A stretch of 64,000 bases of DNA, from the NCBI GenBank assembly GCA_025617375.2, contig JAMYGW020000009.1:744001-808000 (forward strand). The letters run 5' to 3'. This DNA is from Acarospora socialis (taxonomy: Eukaryota > Ascomycota > Lecanoromycetes > Acarosporales > Acarosporaceae). The notes under the pieces were generated by a model, which worked only from the letters and a program-made list of their open reading frames with translations, did not search any database and had not been told where the DNA came from. The position numbers were made by a program, and so were the translations under genes. Shown here piece after piece: positions 47,701 through 60,300 of the stretch (the first letter of the stretch is position 1; the number at the start of each line of letters is the position of its first letter).

Positions 47701-49934
47701 GCCGTTGGATTTCTTGCCGGCGAATGGCTTCGCGCTGCTGCTGCTGCTGTTGTTGAGATCTCTGCTGCAATTCCTGCTGACTCATCATAACTTGAGCTAT
47801 ATTTTGCTGCGTCGATGGTGGTCGCTGTTGGAAGACTGAGTTCGGTGTATGCATGACCTGATTATTCGTGGCTTGCCCTGGTGGCATGGGCTGACCTAGG
47901 AGCTGCATTTGAGCTGGAGACATCTGATTTTGCATTGGTACAGGCCCTTGAGGCATAGGTGTTCTGCCACTGGCCGACTGGACCTGGGCGTTCCGTGACT
48001 GATTATACCATCGGGCGAGCATTGCTCTTTTTTGGTCGTCCGGAAGATTGGCAATCTGCTGCTGTATGAAAGGAGGTATGTTGGCTGAGATCGGCGGTCC
48101 CTGTGTTTGGTTATTCGTTTGTAACTGAGGGGTCATTGCGTTTCTCGGCTGAGGGGCATCCTGTTGTGCTTGCTGTGCATTTGGCTGTCCCATCTGGGGG
48201 AAGCGCTTCTGCTGTTGAGGCGTTGCCTGAGGCTTTGCCTGTTGTCCGGCAGCTCCAAGAGCTCGGTTGATGTTCGGCATTGCTGGACTTTGCGAAAGTG
48301 CTATCTGGCCGATGTGCGCGTTCACGTCAGGTTGGCCCTGCAATGCAATTTGATTCGCTTTGGCCTGAGCGACAGCACGAGCATGAGTTTGCGATTGAGC
48401 TTGCATATGAGCAGCTTGAGGCATGAACTGTTGTTGCGACTGGGCCATGGTGTTCGGCGCCATAGCTCGACTAGTACCGGCATGGCCAGGATTCTGACTC
48501 GTTTGTGCTTGTTTCATCCCAATCGGACCAGCCACCGGCTGCTGCGCCATGCCTTGATTGTTGCTCGCTGGAACCACGAGTTGTCCGGCGTCCTGAGACC
48601 GTAATGCTTCCGCTTGCTGTTGCCCGATGATCTGACCCATCAACGAGGGGTCGAAAGCCTGATTAGGGTTCATCCCTCCAAGTTGCTGCGCCTGTCCATT
48701 CATGGCATTTTGCGAGCGAGGCCTTGCCTGCTGCGGCATGACCCCGACCCCAGGAGGTAATGCTGCTATTCTACCGCCCACACCAGCGCTTTGCTGAGGG
48801 TTCCCTAGTTGCGCTTGCAGCCTCGCCTTGTTGAGTCTGACTTGCCGCGCTGCCTCCCTTCGTAGACAATAGTGAAGCGGATCGATTTTCTGTCGTGCAA
48901 GTTCCTGCAACAGCTCCGGGGCGATGTTCTGGAGATTGGCTTTCTTCTCCAGTTCAGCCCGAGGTGTGCTTTGAAGCATTTTATGCACCATCAAATTGAT
49001 CTGCGAGTTCTCTTGAGGCGTAAATGGATTCAAGTCGTCACGTGCTGCCTGAGGAGGTCCTTGTCGCTGCATATTTGCTTGTTGTTGTTGTGGCATGCCA
49101 CCTGACGCTTGAAGATTCGCAAGGTTCATTCCCATGGCCATTTGTTGCTGCGGTATCTGCGGAGGGAGAGGAGAAGCCTGCATTGGATGTTGGAGTTGAG
49201 GGTTTGGGAAACCTTGCTGTATTTGATGGGGTTGCTTCGGCATCATCCCTTGCATAGATGCCTGTTGAGCGAACCCTGGTTGGGTGCCCTGAGCGTTCTG
49301 GGAATGTTGTTGTTGTAGTTTAGCAATTTGGTTCGCCCGAGCTTCTTTGATCTGCATAAGTTTCTGCCTGCACTCCGCGTCGTATGATGCCTAAAACGGT
49401 AATTAGTGTACTTCTCAGATCCGAAGATATGCGGCGGTCATCGATTCACCTTATCTGCGACGTCTTGAAACGCCTTTTGTTCAAAGTTCATCGCAATTGA
49501 CATCGCGTCTTGTGTGTTCATGTTTTCCTTGACTAAACGTAGCGAAGATACCCTGCCGTATGGAACATAGCGGTTAGCATCCGTAGTGAAAAAGTCTGAC
49601 CACAGACTTGGGGCTGTGGTCAGTTGGTTGTGACAACAGCGCTCGAAATGTCAACCAGGGTTATCAACGAATGAGTTGTAGCAACACTCATAACGCTTGA
49701 CCATACTCACAGCTGAACCACATTTTGTACTCGCTCTCTGACAGATACAGCAGTCTGCCAGCCTTGCGGATGAGGAGGTTGCTGCAGGGTCTTGTATATC
49801 TGCTGCTGCATAGCTCGCTGCTGCATGCTCTGCTGCTGTATCGCTTGCTGTTGCATAGCTTGCATCCCGCTCTGACCTCCTCCGCTAGGCCCTCCGTTGG
49901 AAGCTGCCATGTTCTGATAATCGACCGAGTCCAT
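44704..49934 (-). CDS. MED15: Mediator tail subunit 15 (Gal11-like) with KIX domain
   Basis: Tail-module subunit of the RNA polymerase II Mediator, the target of many activators through its KIX domain. Exons on the minus strand are 49934-49711, 49552-49450, 49390-46304 and 46254-44704. Introns are 158, 59 and 49 nt, all in phase, giving 1654 residues. The KIX domain begins near residue 58 (HPQGWQTAVSVRERVQNVV) and crosses the first two introns (VSSLRLVKENM, SIAMNFEQKAFQDVADK). In fungi KIX binds zinc-cluster activators such as Pdr1 orthologs. About 1000 residues of Gln/Pro/Met-rich low complexity follow, with several polyglutamine runs. A charged helical block near 1060-1140 and a C-terminal WNP segment match fungal Med15 tails. 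The last intron uses the acceptor TTCAG at 46255, the only one in phase. Confidence 0.9.
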
Positions 49935-51486
49935 GCGTCGCCAGCCAGCAGCAGACGCAGTAGGAAGTCTGGATTCACGTTCCCAACGACAATCGACTTC
50001 ACGGGACCCTCGGCATCAAAACATCAAGAGTTTTCCAGTATCGGACAAGGTGGAACGAAGCAGAGTAGGGCCACCACAAAACATCTGTTTGAAGTGCTGC
50101 AACAGTGTCATGAGTTGCGAGAAGAAGGTGTAGCATGTAAGAATAGGTGGAAGACGCCTTGCGGCTCTGTAGTGATAAGCCTTCAGTCGCCCCGTGGCAT
50201 GAGAAGTCTAGAGCGCTTTAGACTGGGCTATCTGGTGGTCTGAATATATGGTAGATATGAAAACCGAAATGGTGGTGAAAATATGGGTGTGGGTGTGGGT
50301 GTGGGAGGTGTGTACGAGTTGGAGTCAGGTAAGCTCCTCAGCCTGGCGTTGATGAGCAGTTTCGGAGTGAGGCGGCGAAGCGATGGTGCGTGAGGGTTGC
50401 CTGGGAACAACGCATGCGTCAATCAATCAAATCGATCCACAACCAGATCAGATGTCCAAGGTCACACAAGTGTCTATAATTGTCAAAGTACGAGTAATTG
50501 TCTGTCCTTTGCCCAACCACACCAGCCATGCAATAACAAATAGTGATATTCCATATAGATGTTCAAGCTGGGAGGAGTCTGTTTGAACTCACCCAACTTT
50601 CCCGCAGAAATCTGCTTTGTCTCTACCAAGTGAGAAGCTCGCAGCAAAATTCACACAGGAGTACAGGAGCCTCCAGCCGCGAAATGGATGATCGAAGCTG
50701 AAGAGTGAAGGCCAGCACACACAGGGATGTGCAACCGGGTTATATGATCCAGGGCGCACCTCCATGTAATGGTCGAATATGATCACCTGGTATTGGCTGA
50801 TGAAAGGCGCCCAAGGAGTGAAGCCCAACGGTTTTTTGGAGGTATCTTTGAACAGCGCATTCCCGGAATTTCATGAGTTGCTCTTGCGACCACGTATCTG
50901 CTGAAGATGTTGACTGGAACGCACACAAAGTCGAGTGCCTGGCCACCAGCTACGGAGTGTAAGGTGCCTAAGGTACACGACTAGAGTGGCGGTACGAGAA
51001 GGTACTTTGAAATTGTTACATTACATCTGCGATTGGCCGATATCATAAGTTACATTCTTAGCGATGAACGGAAGCAGTTAGCTGTAATTTAACTTGGGGC
51101 CACTTTACAATCCCTTAAAGTAACTGGGGCGGCTGCGGATCATCGCTTCGGAACAACCTGCCTCCTCAAGCTCTATCGTTCAGCTATCGTGAGAGACCTT
51201 ATGGGGCTCTTGATAGCAGCCCATGGGATGGGGAAATATCCACTCACCGCAAGCTGTAAAGACTCAGCACCGTGAACAACGCGATCTGGGGCATTTAAGT
51301 CAAGAGCAGGTTGTAGGTCCGTCCGGGGCAATTGCAAACCTCGTGAATTTCCTATCAAAACCGAGAAGCTATGCTGGACATTATTTCAAAGCATACTGTA
51401 CTTGGGAAAAGGGGTATACTTGAGACATCGGTGTGTTGTGAGGTTAAGATGTATCGCCGCGAGTCTAACTCGCTGCTATGTATTCA
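49935..51486. other. Intergenic region upstream of MED15
   Basis: 1.55 kb between two minus-strand genes. A short GGGTGT tandem repeat lies at 50283-50309. Several GGTAC/AAGGTAC blocks occur near 50945-51005. No gene is supported. Confidence 0.5.
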
Positions 51487-54172
51487 TCAACCACCACCCT
51501 CCGACGTCCTCACCCAAGCCTCGTGTAACTTCTTCTGCCGTTCCCAGTCCTTCCGCAACTTCTTCGCCTTACTCTTCGTGATCTCCACTCCCTCGGCGTC
51601 CGTGATAGGAAGCCCCTCCGCGTCCCACGACGCGTATTCGCTCGTGCGGAACATGTCCAGATGGCTCAAGCGGCCTTTGCCAACCTTCTCCGCTGCTTCT
51701 TGGTCGCGAAGCTCTTTGGCCTTTTGTTTCTGCCGCTCCCGCTCCGCCTTCTCATCGCGCGCTGCCACCAGATCTCGAGTCACTTTTCGCACTAACGCCG
51801 GTCGACCCTCGCGGTCCTCGAGGTAGATGCTCAGATTCCACAGGTCGACGTCTCGGACTGCGTCACACAAACGAAGGACTTCTTTTGTTAGGGTTGGGGT
51901 ATCTTTCAGCTCGGCAACCTTTTGACGGAACGTCGTAAGAACTAAGTGGAAGGGACTCGGTTCTAAGACTTCTTTTTCCTCGTCACTGTTGAAGCGGTCG
52001 TGATTCAATATGTCTCGGAGCTGGTTCGTACTGATTCCATCCGATGATCTCACTGTAGAGCGTAGCTCATCTCGAAGAGATGACAACGGCCGTAGATACC
52101 GCTTAGCTTTCTCTGAAATGTCAATGCCAGACCAGCCGATTCCAGTGTCGCTGAGTGTCGCTGACTCGTTGAGGCCCAAAGTATTCAATATCTTCGTGAC
52201 CCACCGGGCAATGTTCTCGCTCGTTGGACTCTCTATTCGCATCTTATCGGCGGAGTTGTACTTCGATATCAGGTCAGATATGACGGTCATCACTGTCGGT
52301 GTGTTGAATGAGTCGCAGAGCGCTTCGAAGGTGGCATCCTGTGCTGCCTTCAAGTCACCGGCTAGGGTGTCATCCAATTCAGATACTTCATTGCTGTCTG
52401 ATTGGCTGTTTAACTGATCTTTGACATTGATGAAAAAGTTCTACGCCAGATCAGCTTGTGGGCATCTTTAGCACCAAGGCACAAGGCAAAAATGCAGAAG
52501 CGAACGTATGCACGAGCATAGAGATACCAGGTAGTTGGACGATTTGTGCTTACATTGACCTTGTCTTCCCATGCATTGCCAGCTTTGACAAGATCATCCG
52601 TGATCTCAACGCCTTCTTTCCACCCTCCCAACAGGAAGACAATCCGAAGGCCTCGCGGAGTCCAGTCGCCCCTTCCGAGAGCCTCCCGTATCGTGGTAAA
52701 GTTCTTGAGTGATTTAGACATCTTCGATCCTTGGATTGAGAGGTGGCCCATATGCATGAAGTAATTGACCCACTGATGTGAGTGACAGTTCTTCGACCAA
52801 TAGGCCTCACTTTGCGCCAGCTCGTTATCATGATGCGGGAAAGCCAGATCGATACCGCCTGAATGGATGTCCATTTGCTCTCCTAGTTTATCAGAAGCCA
52901 TAGCCGAGCACTCGATATGCCATCCCGGTCTGCCTTTACCCCAAGGACTAGGCCAGCTCGGTTCTCCAGGCTTTGACGATTTCCAAAGTGCGAAATCAGA
53001 CTCGGATCGCTTCTCAGACGTCTTCTTCGTCAATGCCCCTTCTCCATCGGCCAGGAGTTCCTTGTCATTGCGATTCCATGGCTCCAGCCGCGCATAACTG
53101 TTACCTGCCGCTTCGAACGCGCTGATATCGAAGTAGACCGACCCGTCCGACGTTACGTACGCAAAACCATTGTCTACCACTTTCTCCACAAAGGCCACAA
53201 TCTGGGGCCCATACTCGGTGACCCGCGTGATCTGATCAGGATCTAAGCAGTTAAGCGCCCTCACATCCTCCATAAACCGTTGCTCGAACTTTGCGGTGAG
53301 ATTCGTAAACATAGTATGATCATCAGCATCGATAGAGGCGCCGTGGAGAGAATCAAGATATGGGAGTAATATATCTCGCGTGGAAGTGTAAAAAGCAGTT
53401 GTTGGAATATTTGAATCCTTGAGGGAGATTAAAGCCTTTGAAGCCGCCACAGCGGTCTTGATATGCATTTTGATCTTCGCTTCCTTGTCCCCTGGCGGGC
53501 CAACCCCCGACACACTCCCACCAGCAAGCACTGTCGCATATACCTCCTGCGCCGTCTTCTCGAAGTGTTCCGTGGAGATGTCCGATGGTATACGATCAAG
53601 ATTTTTTGAGAGGTAGGCCTTAAAAGCAGCTAGGGCTGTCGCAAGAACTTCGGGGTCTGAGACATCAGCATGCTCTGACAAGAACTGAGCCAACAAGTGC
53701 TGTTGTCGACCGCGAACTATGATCTAAGGCAGCATAAGCTGAGCCTGACGAGGCATGAAGTAAATGGTGGTTTTACCTTGTCATCCACATCCGTAATGTT
53801 CATAACAAACACCACATCATACTCAAAGTAATCTCGTAGAATTCGGCGTATAATATCCGTGCTCACATAGTTTCTGGCATGGCCCAGGTGGGCATCATCA
53901 TATACTGTTGGTCCGCACGCATACCAGCCAACCCGCTTTTTCTTCCAATCGAGAGGTACGAAGGGGGTTTTGGACCTTGCCAACGAGTTCCATATGTATA
54001 AAGGTGGTAGTTTGGTTCCCGAATCAGGTTGAGGCGGAGGGTGCCACGGCGGCTGTTGGCGCGCACCTGTCGCCATTGTTTGGTGGTGGGGTGTGAATGC
54101 AGAGGACAATCTAGGTCGAAATTGGGGTATTCGTTGGGACAGTATCAAGCAAGGCCGTAAAGAGACTGACAT
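51487..54172 (-). CDS. CRS1: Cysteinyl-tRNA synthetase, probably dual-targeted
   Basis: Class I synthetase charging tRNA-Cys. Exons on the minus strand are 54172-53777, 53723-52554 and 52440-51487. Introns of 53 nt (GTAAAA to CTTAG) and 113 nt (GTAAGC to CGTAG) give 839 residues. The HIGH motif is HLGH at 95-98, the zinc cysteine precedes it in YACGPTVYD, and KMSKS lies near 466. The family motif [19 protein letters not shown] and [12 protein letters not shown] carry the other zinc ligands. The first 32 residues ([13 protein letters not shown]...) have arginines but no acidic residue and look like a mitochondrial presequence. A second ATG at 54076 starts [11 protein letters not shown], the likely cytosolic form of 807 residues. 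It is divergent with TRM61. Confidence 0.92.
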
Positions 54173-54429
54173 CAAGGAGCGACGAGGTGAGTACTCCGTA
54201 GGCGACTCAAGAATGTTTACAGCGTGTCCCTTCGGGCTGCAGTAGCCTCGACATGTGTCAAGGTCCACATTGATGCGCCTAACTTAAGGTACAGTAGAGT
54301 CTCCGTGAATAGCGCCAACTTCGATTGAAGTTCACGTTAGGTACAGTACCTTATCTGTAGACTTTCGGGATACAGTATAATTGATCAATGCGCAAATTCA
54401 TTCAATCATCTTCACTTTAGCCCATCACC
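54173..54429. promoter_or_regulatory. Divergent CysRS/TRM61 promoter
   Basis: 257 bp between two tRNA-related genes transcribed outward. GGTACAGTA occurs twice in the same orientation (54288-54296 and 54340-54348), each beside AAGG/CCTT, and TACTCCGTA occurs at 54192-54200. Shared control is plausible but unproven. Confidence 0.5.
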
Positions 54430-56246
54430 ATGGCCTCAAATTGTGCATCAACATTTCTTCATCCTAGTCATATAGCTCGAGCAGATTCATTGGCAGTGTT
54501 GCATCTCCGGAGAGACCAGCTCATTGCCGTAACACTTGAGGACCGGGACCTTTTGAATGAAGGCTATGCGGAAGGGAAGGTTACGAACACTCGTTTTGGA
54601 TCCTTTCCACACAGCACCTTAATCGGGGTACCTTGGGGAACGCAAGTGAGAGCATCAGCGGTGGACACGGGATCGAGAGGGCGACGAGGCACCAACGGCA
54701 CCGTCCCGAGAGGTGTCAAGCGCAAAAGACCCGCGGATGGCAATGTGGAGGCTGCAGAGGAACCTTCAACGCCCAAGACTGCTGTTACGGCTGCGACCGG
54801 CTTCATACATCTATTGCCTCCGACACCAGAGTCATGGACAAGTTCGTTGCCGCATAGAACGCAGGTAGTGTATACTCCGGACTACAGTTATATCTTGAAT
54901 CGTCTCAGGGTTCGACCAGGTAGCGTCATCATCGAAGCGGGAGCGGGTAGCGGGTCCTTCACTCACGCTGCAGCAAGGGCTGTTTTCAATGGCTGCCCTC
55001 CTGAGCACGAGTCCAGGTCCAGGAAGCGAAGGCGGTTTGGCCAGGTATGGAGCTATGAGTTTCATGCACAAAGGGTGGAGAAGTTAAAAGCTGAAGTGAA
55101 AGCACATGGGCTTGACGCCATCGTCCGAATTGCACATCGAGATGTGTGTCAAGACGGCTTTGCAGATACGCAAGAAGAGCAAGGCTTGAATGAAGGCGGG
55201 CACAAGAAAACAGTGACTCTTGGGCCTAAGGCTCAAGCTATCTTCTTGGATCTTCCGGCGCCGTGGTACGTAGTCCTGAATGCTTGAAGCGAGCTATGGA
55301 CGTCTAACTAACAGGAGATTCGCCAAGGCTGGCCTTGAGACATCTCTCTAGATCTCCTGTATCACCTGGAGCTACAGATGTTGCTACAGAGCGTCCCGTA
55401 AAGGACGCAACGCACTCGGAACGAACCTTAGATGGTTCGACACCTGATGTGGGACCCAGAGAAGCGGACTTGGGCAATGTTCAAGTTGCTCAAGTTGTAG
55501 GTCAAAATGCGGATTCGCCACTTGATCCAAAGACGACAGTCCGCCTATGCACGTTTTCTCCCTGCATAGAGCAAGTTCAGCGGACGATATCAACCTTGCG
55601 CCAACTCGGTTGGGTGGATATCGAGATGGTCGAGATTGCAGCTAGGCGTATTGAAGTCCGCCGTGATCGTGTCGGTCTTCATGAGGAGGGACTTCGGGGC
55701 GTCACCGTTTCACCTGCATCTGTCGAAGAAGCCGTGACGCGGCTCAAGGAGGTTGAAGGTCGTTCCAAGTTATTCCATGGGGTGATGGCGCAGCATGCGG
55801 AGGTTTTGGAGTCGGGTCCTAGACCCAGTCCTATGGAGTTGTCACTCCCCAAAAGCACCAAACAAGAACGTATCGGAAGCGTCAAGGAAGGACTCGCAGA
55901 TCGCAAGCTTTACAAGGAAGGTCGGCTCGTGCACCGGACGGAGCAGGAGCTCAAGACACACACCTCGTACCTGGTATTTGCTTTATTGCCGCGTGAGTGG
56001 ACGGCCGAGGAGGAGGAGAAGTGTCAGCAGAGTTGGCCGGCCGAAGCTCAAGTCCCGCCGACGGTTGCGGAGAACTTGAGTAGAAGACAGATTAAGAAGG
56101 CCGCGAAATTAAAAGCTGGCGGCAACAAAGCTTACGAGCAAATGCAAGAGCAGGTTACGGTGACGGCGAGCGTCGAGTCCTCACAGCATGACGAGATTCA
56201 CAGAGATAGCGAGCCTTCTATAGATGCTAATCCGTCTACCTCTTGA
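54430..56246 (+). CDS. TRM61: tRNA (adenine-58-N1) methyltransferase catalytic subunit
   Basis: Catalytic subunit of the Trm6-Trm61 nuclear complex that makes m1A58 in tRNA, essential for initiator tRNA-Met stability (also known as Gcd14). Exons 54430-55265 and 55328-56246. The 62-nt intron (GTACGT, CTAAC branch, ending CCAAG) gives 584 residues. The N-terminal beta region contains HSTLIGVPWG. S-adenosylmethionine motif I is VIIEAGAGSGSFT near 168, followed by WSYEFHAQRVEKLKAEV and motif IV FLDLPAPW near 272. The splice join gives PAPWLALRHL. The C-terminal part has FSPCIEQVQRTISTLRQLGWVDIEMVE, the family's core. An insertion of about 60 residues between them and a disordered tail make it longer than yeast Trm61. 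Confidence 0.93.
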
Positions 56247-57006
56247 AACGCGACTCTTTTCGAGTCTATAGAGGACGTTTGATTCGGTGTGATACGGAAT
56301 GTGTGAGATGATGTGTCGCAATCAATGCCAGTAGCGCGTAAGCTCTCTCGTGTACCATCAAAGGACTCTGGAGGGTTCCCAGGCTGAGGTTTCAGCATAC
56401 TCGACTATTCCAAGGGCTCAATCTTGAGATCCGATAACAGTGGTATGACATGACTACAAGTGAAGTGGATCGCTCGGTGCGGAAACCCATCAAAGACCGT
56501 AGACAGTCCCACTAAGATACGGAGACATATCCGAAACATAAAACCATAAGGTAGGTATGCACAAAACTTCAGCGTGAGTCAACTTCCGATCCGGATGTTC
56601 GGTTCCCGACTAACCCGGCTCGGCGGCTTATCTTGCTCTCGGTACCTTATCGTTGTGTAAATGCAGAGACTACGGAGTATGCTGAAAGGAGACTGGTCCT
56701 GCGAAGCATACGCCAATAAAATTGTTGGACCATCAATTGGGCCTGACTCATCCTTTCGCCGAGAGTCACATAACGGGCAGTCACGGTCAGCCTTACGTAC
56801 AGCATAATACCTCTGCCTTAGCCCTTTCTGTGAGACTACGCGTACGACTGTATGAGTCGTATAAGGTAAGCTTACCTCGAAGGCAGGCATGACATTACAG
56901 GTCATCCTGCTCAACCACCCTAAGGCAGAGTAGCTGGTCCAGTATCTAAATCTGCAAGGTATTGAAAGAGCGCGCCGAGCCCGAGCATTAAATATACCCA
57001 CTACTT
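56247..57006. other. Intergenic region
   Basis: About 760 bp before the ABC transporter leader. An exact TACGGAGTA lies at 56671-56679 and a TATA-like TTAAATATA at 56989-56997. No gene. Confidence 0.5.
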
Positions 57007-57027
57007 ATGAATTTTTATTTATCTTGA
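57007..57027 (+). promoter_or_regulatory. Possible upstream ORF in the ABC transporter leader
   Basis: A seven-codon ATG-to-TGA frame about 300 nt upstream of the transporter start. It would reduce translation only if the transcript begins upstream of it; the TATA-like run at 56989 is too close to say. Confidence 0.2.
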
Positions 57028-57326
57028 GCTCAGCTTTCGGAGATATCGTTGCAAAACCCTTCCGTTCCGTTGGCATTGCTAAGCAAAGCGGCATCTCGGA
57101 CCATTGGAGGGATTACCTCAAGAGTAAACTCCTTAAAAGTCTCCAACTTCCTCTTCGTAGCTGTCCAACTCCAGATTCTTTATTGAGGTGTTCACTGATT
57201 ACTGAGATCCCTTTCGCACTCCGAGGACCGAGGTTGTTGTTAACTATAGATACCTTATCCCCGGATCTAATAGCTTTGCGAGAGCACTCGCTTATCGGGT
57301 CCGCTAGGCCCCGCAGGGTGTCCGAG

Positions 57327-60300
57327 ATGAACGTTATTGACGAGCTCAAGAACGGAGAACATCAACATCCTGTTCACAGTACCCAACAAGTGGGCGAGGC
57401 AGGGGAGTACATTGCGCCCGCCACATTGAACGAGTCGTCGAGTTCAGATACCCTTGGCGATGATCTCCAAGAACGGAGAGAATATGTGCGTTCGACGAAC
57501 CCCCGGGGTCTCTCCCGAACAGAGGGTGGAGTGGATGTTCAACGAGCAGAGGCAGAGTTCGCACAGCTCAGCAGGGAGTTTTCAGGATTGTCGCAAAACA
57601 GCAGACGGGCATCTCGGCAAGTCTCCAGAGTTCAGAGCCGGCGAAGCGAACCAAAGGAGGTAGATGTCGAGAAAGACGCAAGCTCGGACGGTTCCGAGGC
57701 AGAACCATGGGATCTGGCAGAGGTGCTCCGTGGATCGAGAGCTGCCGACTACGAGGCAGGCATCAAGTCTAAGCGGATAGGTAATGACCCTTCAATTTGC
57801 TCTTACCACGACTGTACTGAGCATTTTCCTATAGGTGTCATATGGGAGAACTTGACTGTCAGCGGTATTGGTGGAGTCAAGAATATTATCAAGACCTTTC
57901 CTGACGCCTTCGTCTCCTTTTTCAACGTCCCTGAGACATTGATGCACATCTTCGGATATGGCAGGAAAGGAAGAGAATTCGATATCCTCAAAAACTTCAG
58001 AGGTGTCGCAAAACCAGGGGAGATGGTTTTAGTGCTTGGCAGACCCGGCAGCGGGTGCACTTCGTTTCTGAAAGTCATTGCCAACCAACGGTAGGTGATT
58101 ATCTTAGAGTGAAATCCCAGCTCTTGCTTTTACTGATTTTACTTCTACAAGGTTCGGATACACAAAGGTGGATGGCGAGGTTTTGTACGGCCCGTACGAC
58201 TCAAAGACATTTGAGCAAAAGTATAGGGGAGAGGCAGTGTACAATCAAGAGGTGGGAGCGAGCACTACTTTGCAATTAAATGTTGAACTACGCTGACCTT
58301 TCTACAGGATGATGTACACCACCCAACACTCACGGTCGGTCAAACTCTGGGATTTGCATTGGACACCAAAACCCCTGGCATGAGACCAGGCGGGCTGTCG
58401 AAAAGAGAGTTCAAGGAGAAGGTCATAAGTCTCCTCCTCAAGATGTTCAATATTGAGCATACCCTGAACACTATTGTCGGCAACCCATTTCTACGAGGGG
58501 TAAGCGGGGGTGAGCGAAAGCGGGTGTCAATCGCGGAAATGATGGTCACTTCTGCGACGGTCTGCGCTTGGGACAACACAACACGCGGTCTGGATGCCTC
58601 AACAGCACTAGACTACGCCAAGTCTCTACGCATCATGACCAACATCTATAGGACCACGACGTTCGTTTCACTCTACCAAGCTAGCGAAAGCATATACAGC
58701 CAATTCGACAAGGTTCTGGTGATCGACGAAGGCAGACAGGTCTTCCTAGGTCCGATCGGCGAAGCCCGAGCGTACTTCGAAGGTCTTGGATTCAAGGAAA
58801 AGCCACGCCAGACTACGCCAGACTACTTGACCGGTTGTACCGACCCTTTCGAGAGAGAATACAAAGATGGCAGGAGCATTGAGAATGCGCCAGGTTCCCC
58901 AGAGTCTCTCGAAAAGGCCTTCACCGACTCGATCTTTTCTGCTCGCCTCAATGAAGAGATGGCTGCCTACAGGAAGGAACTCGAGCGCGAGAAAGAAGTT
59001 CGAGCAGACTTCGAAGTCGCAACAGAGCAAGCAAAGCGCAAACACACCTCCAAGTCGTCTGTGTACTCGATTCCCTTCTACCTGCAAATCTGGGCGTTGA
59101 TGCAACGGCAATTCCTGATCAAATGGCAAGACAAGTTCTCATTAACTGTATCCTGGATAACGTCTATCGTTATTGGCATCGTACTCGGTACTGTGTGGCT
59201 CAACACTCCAAAGACCAGCCAAGGTGCCTTCACCAGGGGTGGATTGTTGTTCATCTCTCTGCTGTTCAATGCTTTCCAAGCTTTTGGTGAATTGGCTTCT
59301 ACTATGCTTGGTCGACCAATAGGTGAGCAATCCATTCATCGCTGAACGTAGCTGAAGAACCTTCTCGGATGCCGTTTTGGTTAACTAATTCGACCTAGTC
59401 AACAAACACAAGGCATACACTTTCCACAGGTGCGTGCACCCTATTCGTTTTAAGCGGTTGTGAGACCCAAACTGACGTACGAGTACAGACCTAGCGCCCT
59501 ATGGATCGCTCAAATTGCCGTTGATCTCGCTTTTTCTGCCGTACAGATTCTTGTCTTCAGCATCATCGTATATTTCATGTGTGGTCTGGTAAGAGACGCG
59601 GGGGCCTTCTTCACTTTCTACCTGGTCATCGTCAGTGGATATCTCGCCATGACGCTCTTCTTCAGGACAGTGGGATGCCTCTGCCCGGACTTTGATTACG
59701 CGATGAAGTTTGCCGCCGTTATCATCACCCTTTTCGTACTGACATCTGGATACATGATCCAGTGGCAAAACGGACAAGTTTGGCTACGGTGGATCTTTTA
59801 TCTCAACGCACTTGGGCTAGGATTCTCCGCACTAATGATGAACGAGTTCAAGCGTCTTACGCTTACCTGCACATCTACTTCTCTGATACCTTACGGTTCA
59901 GGGTACACCGACGTGGCTCACCAAGTGTGCACCTTACCCGGTGGTGCCCCTGGATCGAATCAAGTACCTGGCTCAAACTACATCAACCTCAGCTTTTCAT
60001 ACAACTCTTCTGATCTCTGGCGCAACTGGGGTATTATTGTTGTCCTGATTGTTGTTTTCCTCTTCTTGAACGCCACTCTTGGGGAAGCCCTGCAGTTTGG
60101 GGCAGGTGGGAAGGTCAGTGTTCCTTTTTGACGCTTCGGATGAATTGGCATTGACTTTTCTTCAGACCGTAACCTTCTACGCCAAGGAAGACAAGGAACG
60201 CAAACGCCTAAATGAAGAATTGAGAAAGAAGCGAGAGAGAAGGCACCTCAAGGAAGTCGACGAGAGCGGTTCGGATCTCAACATCAACTCCAAAGCCATA

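Noticed and set aside
50283-50309. GGGTGT tandem repeat as a telomere-like tract
   Set aside because: Only about four units, internal to gene-rich DNA, and not the TTAGGG repeat of Pezizomycotina telomeres.
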